From NCBI GenBank assembly GCA_002319875.1, contig DCFS01000093.1, positions 1 through 17,637 of the forward strand: a stretch of 17,637 bases of DNA, written 5' to 3'. Below, piece by piece: positions 15,440-17,637 of the stretch (position 1 is the stretch's first letter; each line of letters begins with the position of its first letter). The DNA is from Treponema sp. UBA1798 (lineage in GTDB: Bacteria > Spirochaetota > Spirochaetia > Treponematales > Treponemataceae). The notes under the pieces were generated by a model, which saw nothing but the letters and a program-made list of their open reading frames with translations, did no database searches and was not told where the DNA came from. Both the position numbers and the translations under genes were made by a program.

Positions 15440-17637
15440 ATGGGACATGTGCTTTACCTGCTGTCTGTTTATCCTCTTGTCCAGATAATCGAATTCACCT
15501 TTACATTCTTTAAAAAACTGTTCAACGACAGTGGTACCGCAGTTGTCAGTGGCAGTCTTACGGTCAGTCTGCTTATGCTGCCGCTGCTTGCTGCGGCAGC
15601 ATACTGGGAAAACGCAGAACGGGAAACCTCAGAACGGCTTGGTCCGGATGTTGCCAGAATAAAAGCAGCTTTTAAAGGTTCTGAACGGAAAGGGGTTCTG
15701 AGAACCTGCTATAAGCAGCATAAATACCATACGGTTATGGCTCTGCGCAGATTCACCATCTCTGCAGTTCAACTGCTTTTTTTTGCAGCTGCATACGCAT
15801 TCTTTTTGCACCACGGTTCGCTTCAGGGAAAAAGGTTTCTGTTTATTCATGATATGGGCATTCCCGACGCACTGTTTAAAATGGGTTCCTTTTCCGTCAA
15901 TATGCTGCCGGTTTTAACGGCAGTATGCAGTGTTATTGCAGAAATTGTGTACACCAGAGACCGTAAACTCCGTGACAAACTGCCGTCATACGGGGTATCG
16001 CTTTTATTTTTTCTTCTATTATATAACAGCCCGGCAGGCCTGGCTCTGTACTGGCTGACAGGTACCGTTTTTTTACTGGTAAAAAATATATTCTGCCGGT
16101 TAAAACATCCGGCAAGAATATTTTATATCAGTTTGTGCCTGTCAGCAGCGGTCTTCAGTGTCTGGATAGTGGCAGGACGGATACTTTCCGGAAAAGAAGC
16201 GGTTCTCGTATGCACTACTATTTCCATAGTCTATTTTATCCCGTTCATTATCCGCCTTGTTACCTGGATGACGGATAGAATATTCACTAAAATAACCTGT
16301 ACTCCCGGAAAAAGACTTGCTCTGTTTATCACCTGTGCCGCAGGTTTATGGCTGCTTGCAGGACTTCTGCTGCCGACACTCCTGATATCTTCTTCTCCGA
16401 TGGAATTCTCAGGAATAGACTCTTACGGCAGTCCGATATTCTTTGTAATCAATACACTTCTGCAAAGCGCCGGCCTCTTTCTTGTGTGGCCGTTTCTCTT
16501 TTACACGCTTTTTCTGTATCATAAACGCATTCAGACTGCCGGGACTGTGCTTATTGCGGTACTGCTTCCGTGTGCCATTATCAACGCAATTCTTTTCCCC
16601 GGCAGTTACGGAACACTTTCAAAACTGCTGGTATTTACGCAGACCCCGAACATTGATCCGACTATACAGCAGGCTCTTATCAATCTGCTGACACTCGCAG
16701 TTATAACAGCAGTCGTTCTTTCCCTTCTTGCCGCACGGCCCGGGCAGCTTGCGACCATTATGGGGTTTGTACTGGTAGCTCTGGCAGGCGTGTCAGCAGC
16801 GAATATCAGCACCATCAATGCCGGATACAGCCAATTCAAAAAAATTTCAGCTGCATCGGATACCAGTAAAAAGCAGCTTACGCCCATCTTTCACTTTTCA
16901 AAAACCGGAAAGAACGTGCTTATGATTTACCTCGACCGCGCTGAAAACCGCTTCGTGCAGACGATATTCAACGAAAGTCCTGAACTCTATACTCAGTATT
17001 CTGGTTTTACACTGTTTGCAAATACAGTCTCAACTAACGGGCATACACTCCTGGGAGCTCCAGGATGTTACGGAGGGTACGAATACACCCCCGAATCCAT
17101 GAATAAACGCAGCAGAGAACTGCTGGTCGACAAACAGAACGAGGCGCTGCTTCTGCTGCCAAGAATCTTTACAGAACAGATCAAAGACTATTCGGCAACG
17201 GTCACAGATCCTTCATGGGCAAATTACAGCTGGATTCCCGATCTGAGTATTTACAAAAAATATCCCGGTATCAAAGCATACCTGACGGACAGCGTATATC
17301 TCGATCTGTGGTACAGGGAACATACGGAGACTGCAAAAATTACTGTTATCAGCGAGACACTCAAACGGAATATGCTGTGGTACAGTCTGTTCCGTCAAGT
17401 CCCTTTGATTCTCAGGCCCGCAGTATATCTCCAGGGAACTTACTGGTCATCAAACAAGAGTGTAGACGATTTCGACAGTTTCCTGAAAGCGTATTCCGTC
17501 CTCGATTATCTGTCCCGGCTGACCGACTTCAGCGCAGCAAAACCGAATACGTTCACCTGCTTCGTGAACAATACGACACACGACAACCTGTGGCTTCAGG
17601 CACCGGACTATGTCCCCGTGGCTCACGTAACCGACCG
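15440..17637 (+). CDS. Fusion: YidC/Oxa1-like membrane domain plus alkaline-phosphatase/sulfatase-fold domain, 3' end outside window
   Basis: The frame is open for 732 codons from ATG 15440 (AGGGAG 9 bases upstream) to the window edge. Residues 1-215 read like a YidC/Oxa1 core: a first helix ending LLMLPLL (about 36-54), a charged loop GPDVARIKAAFKG, further helices, a FIHDMGIPDALF segment, and the hallmark NSPAGLALYW (Pro198-Trp205). In typical insertases an Arg lies five residues before the first-helix Pro; here that position is Ser43. About six more hydrophobic segments follow (about 225-455). From residue 490, VLMIYLDRAE (Asp499), NTVSTNGHT (Thr532/Thr536) and GAPGCYGGYEYTP resemble the start of a sulfatase/LTA-synthase-type domain, probably outside the membrane; the later metal ligands lie past the edge. 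A lipid- or glycan-modifying transferase is plausible. I have a vague recollection of similar uncharacterised proteins in gut anaerobes. Confidence 0.75.
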   Translation, partial: MGHVLYLLSVYPLVQIIEFTFTFFKKLFNDSGTAVVSGSLTVSLLMLPLLAAAAYWENAERETSERLGPDVARIKAAFKGSERKGVLRTCYKQHKYHTVMALRRFTISAVQLLFFAAAYAFFLHHGSLQGKRFLFIHDMGIPDALFKMGSFSVNMLPVLTAVCSVIAEIVYTRDRKLRDKLPSYGVSLLFFLLLYNSPAGLALYWLTGTVFLLVKNIFCRLKHPARIFYISLCLSAAVFSVWIVAGRILSGKEAVLVCTTISIVYFIPFIIRLVTWMTDRIFTKITCTPGKRLALFITCAAGLWLLAGLLLPTLLISSSPMEFSGIDSYGSPIFFVINTLLQSAGLFLVWPFLFYTLFLYHKRIQTAGTVLIAVLLPCAIINAILFPGSYGTLSKLLVFTQTPNIDPTIQQALINLLTLAVITAVVLSLLAARPGQLATIMGFVLVALAGVSAANISTINAGYSQFKKISAASDTSKKQLTPIFHFSKTGKNVLMIYLDRAENRFVQTIFNESPELYTQYSGFTLFANTVSTNGHTLLGAPGCYGGYEYTPESMNKRSRELLVDKQNEALLLLPRIFTEQIKDYSATVTDPSWANYSWIPDLSIYKKYPGIKAYLTDSVYLDLWYREHTETAKITVISETLKRNMLWYSLFRQVPLILRPAVYLQGTYWSSNKSVDDFDSFLKAYSVLDYLSRLTDFSAAKPNTFTCFVNNTTHDNLWLQAPDYVPVAHVTD

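Noticed and set aside
1..17637. Search by eye for tRNA or rRNA genes, CRISPR repeats, insertion-sequence ends, transposases or phage genes.
   Set aside because: None seen. Gene style and base composition look even across the window, so I do not propose a mobile element or recent transfer.

Overview
The window looks like ordinary chromosomal DNA from a host-associated anaerobe, probably a spirochete of the genus Treponema. The main clue is the chemotaxis receptor, whose signalling hairpin (AIEAAHAGSAGRGF and flanks) is of the type common in treponemes. The amino-acid-fermenting gene content and moderate GC fit this. The assignment is an inference from protein style; no rRNA or other marker gene is present. 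I see no tRNA, rRNA, CRISPR array, insertion sequence or phage gene.

Layout. (1) 1-3373, minus strand: a LysR-type regulator, a methyl-accepting chemotaxis protein and a DUF1232 (YkvA-like) protein, closely spaced and probably co-transcribed. (2) 3550-6793, plus strand, divergent from the LysR gene: a three-domain old-yellow-enzyme/FeS/FAD reductase followed by a major facilitator transporter, ending at overlapping terminators that serve both strands. This looks like an uptake-and-reduction module for a small unsaturated compound. (3) 6918-10956, minus strand: a CyuA-type L-cysteine desulfidase, a YfcC/DcuC-type membrane carrier and a PepV-like M20 dipeptidase. A GntR/FCD regulator (11154-11786) is divergent from them. 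Between the two lies a strong sigma70-type promoter covered by a perfect 35-bp palindrome, a likely GntR operator. (4) 11922-12371, minus strand: an Lrp/AsnC regulator, divergent from plus-strand aspartate ammonia-lyase (12569-13987) and malic enzyme (14062-15237). (5) 15440 to the window end, plus strand: a large open frame that continues past the edge. Its N-terminus resembles a YidC/Oxa1 insertase core, a multi-pass membrane region follows, and its C-terminal part begins an alkaline-phosphatase/sulfatase-fold domain.

How the genes fit together. Regions 3 and 4 converge on pyruvate. Peptide-derived cysteine can be split to pyruvate, sulfide and ammonia. Aspartate can be deaminated to fumarate and, after hydration by a fumarase not in this window, malate can be decarboxylated to pyruvate. 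Two amino-acid-type regulators (GntR and Lrp) face each other between these modules. The least conventional items are the YidC-like/sulfatase-like fusion, the palindrome-covered promoter, and the unusual cysteine spacing in the flavin reductase.
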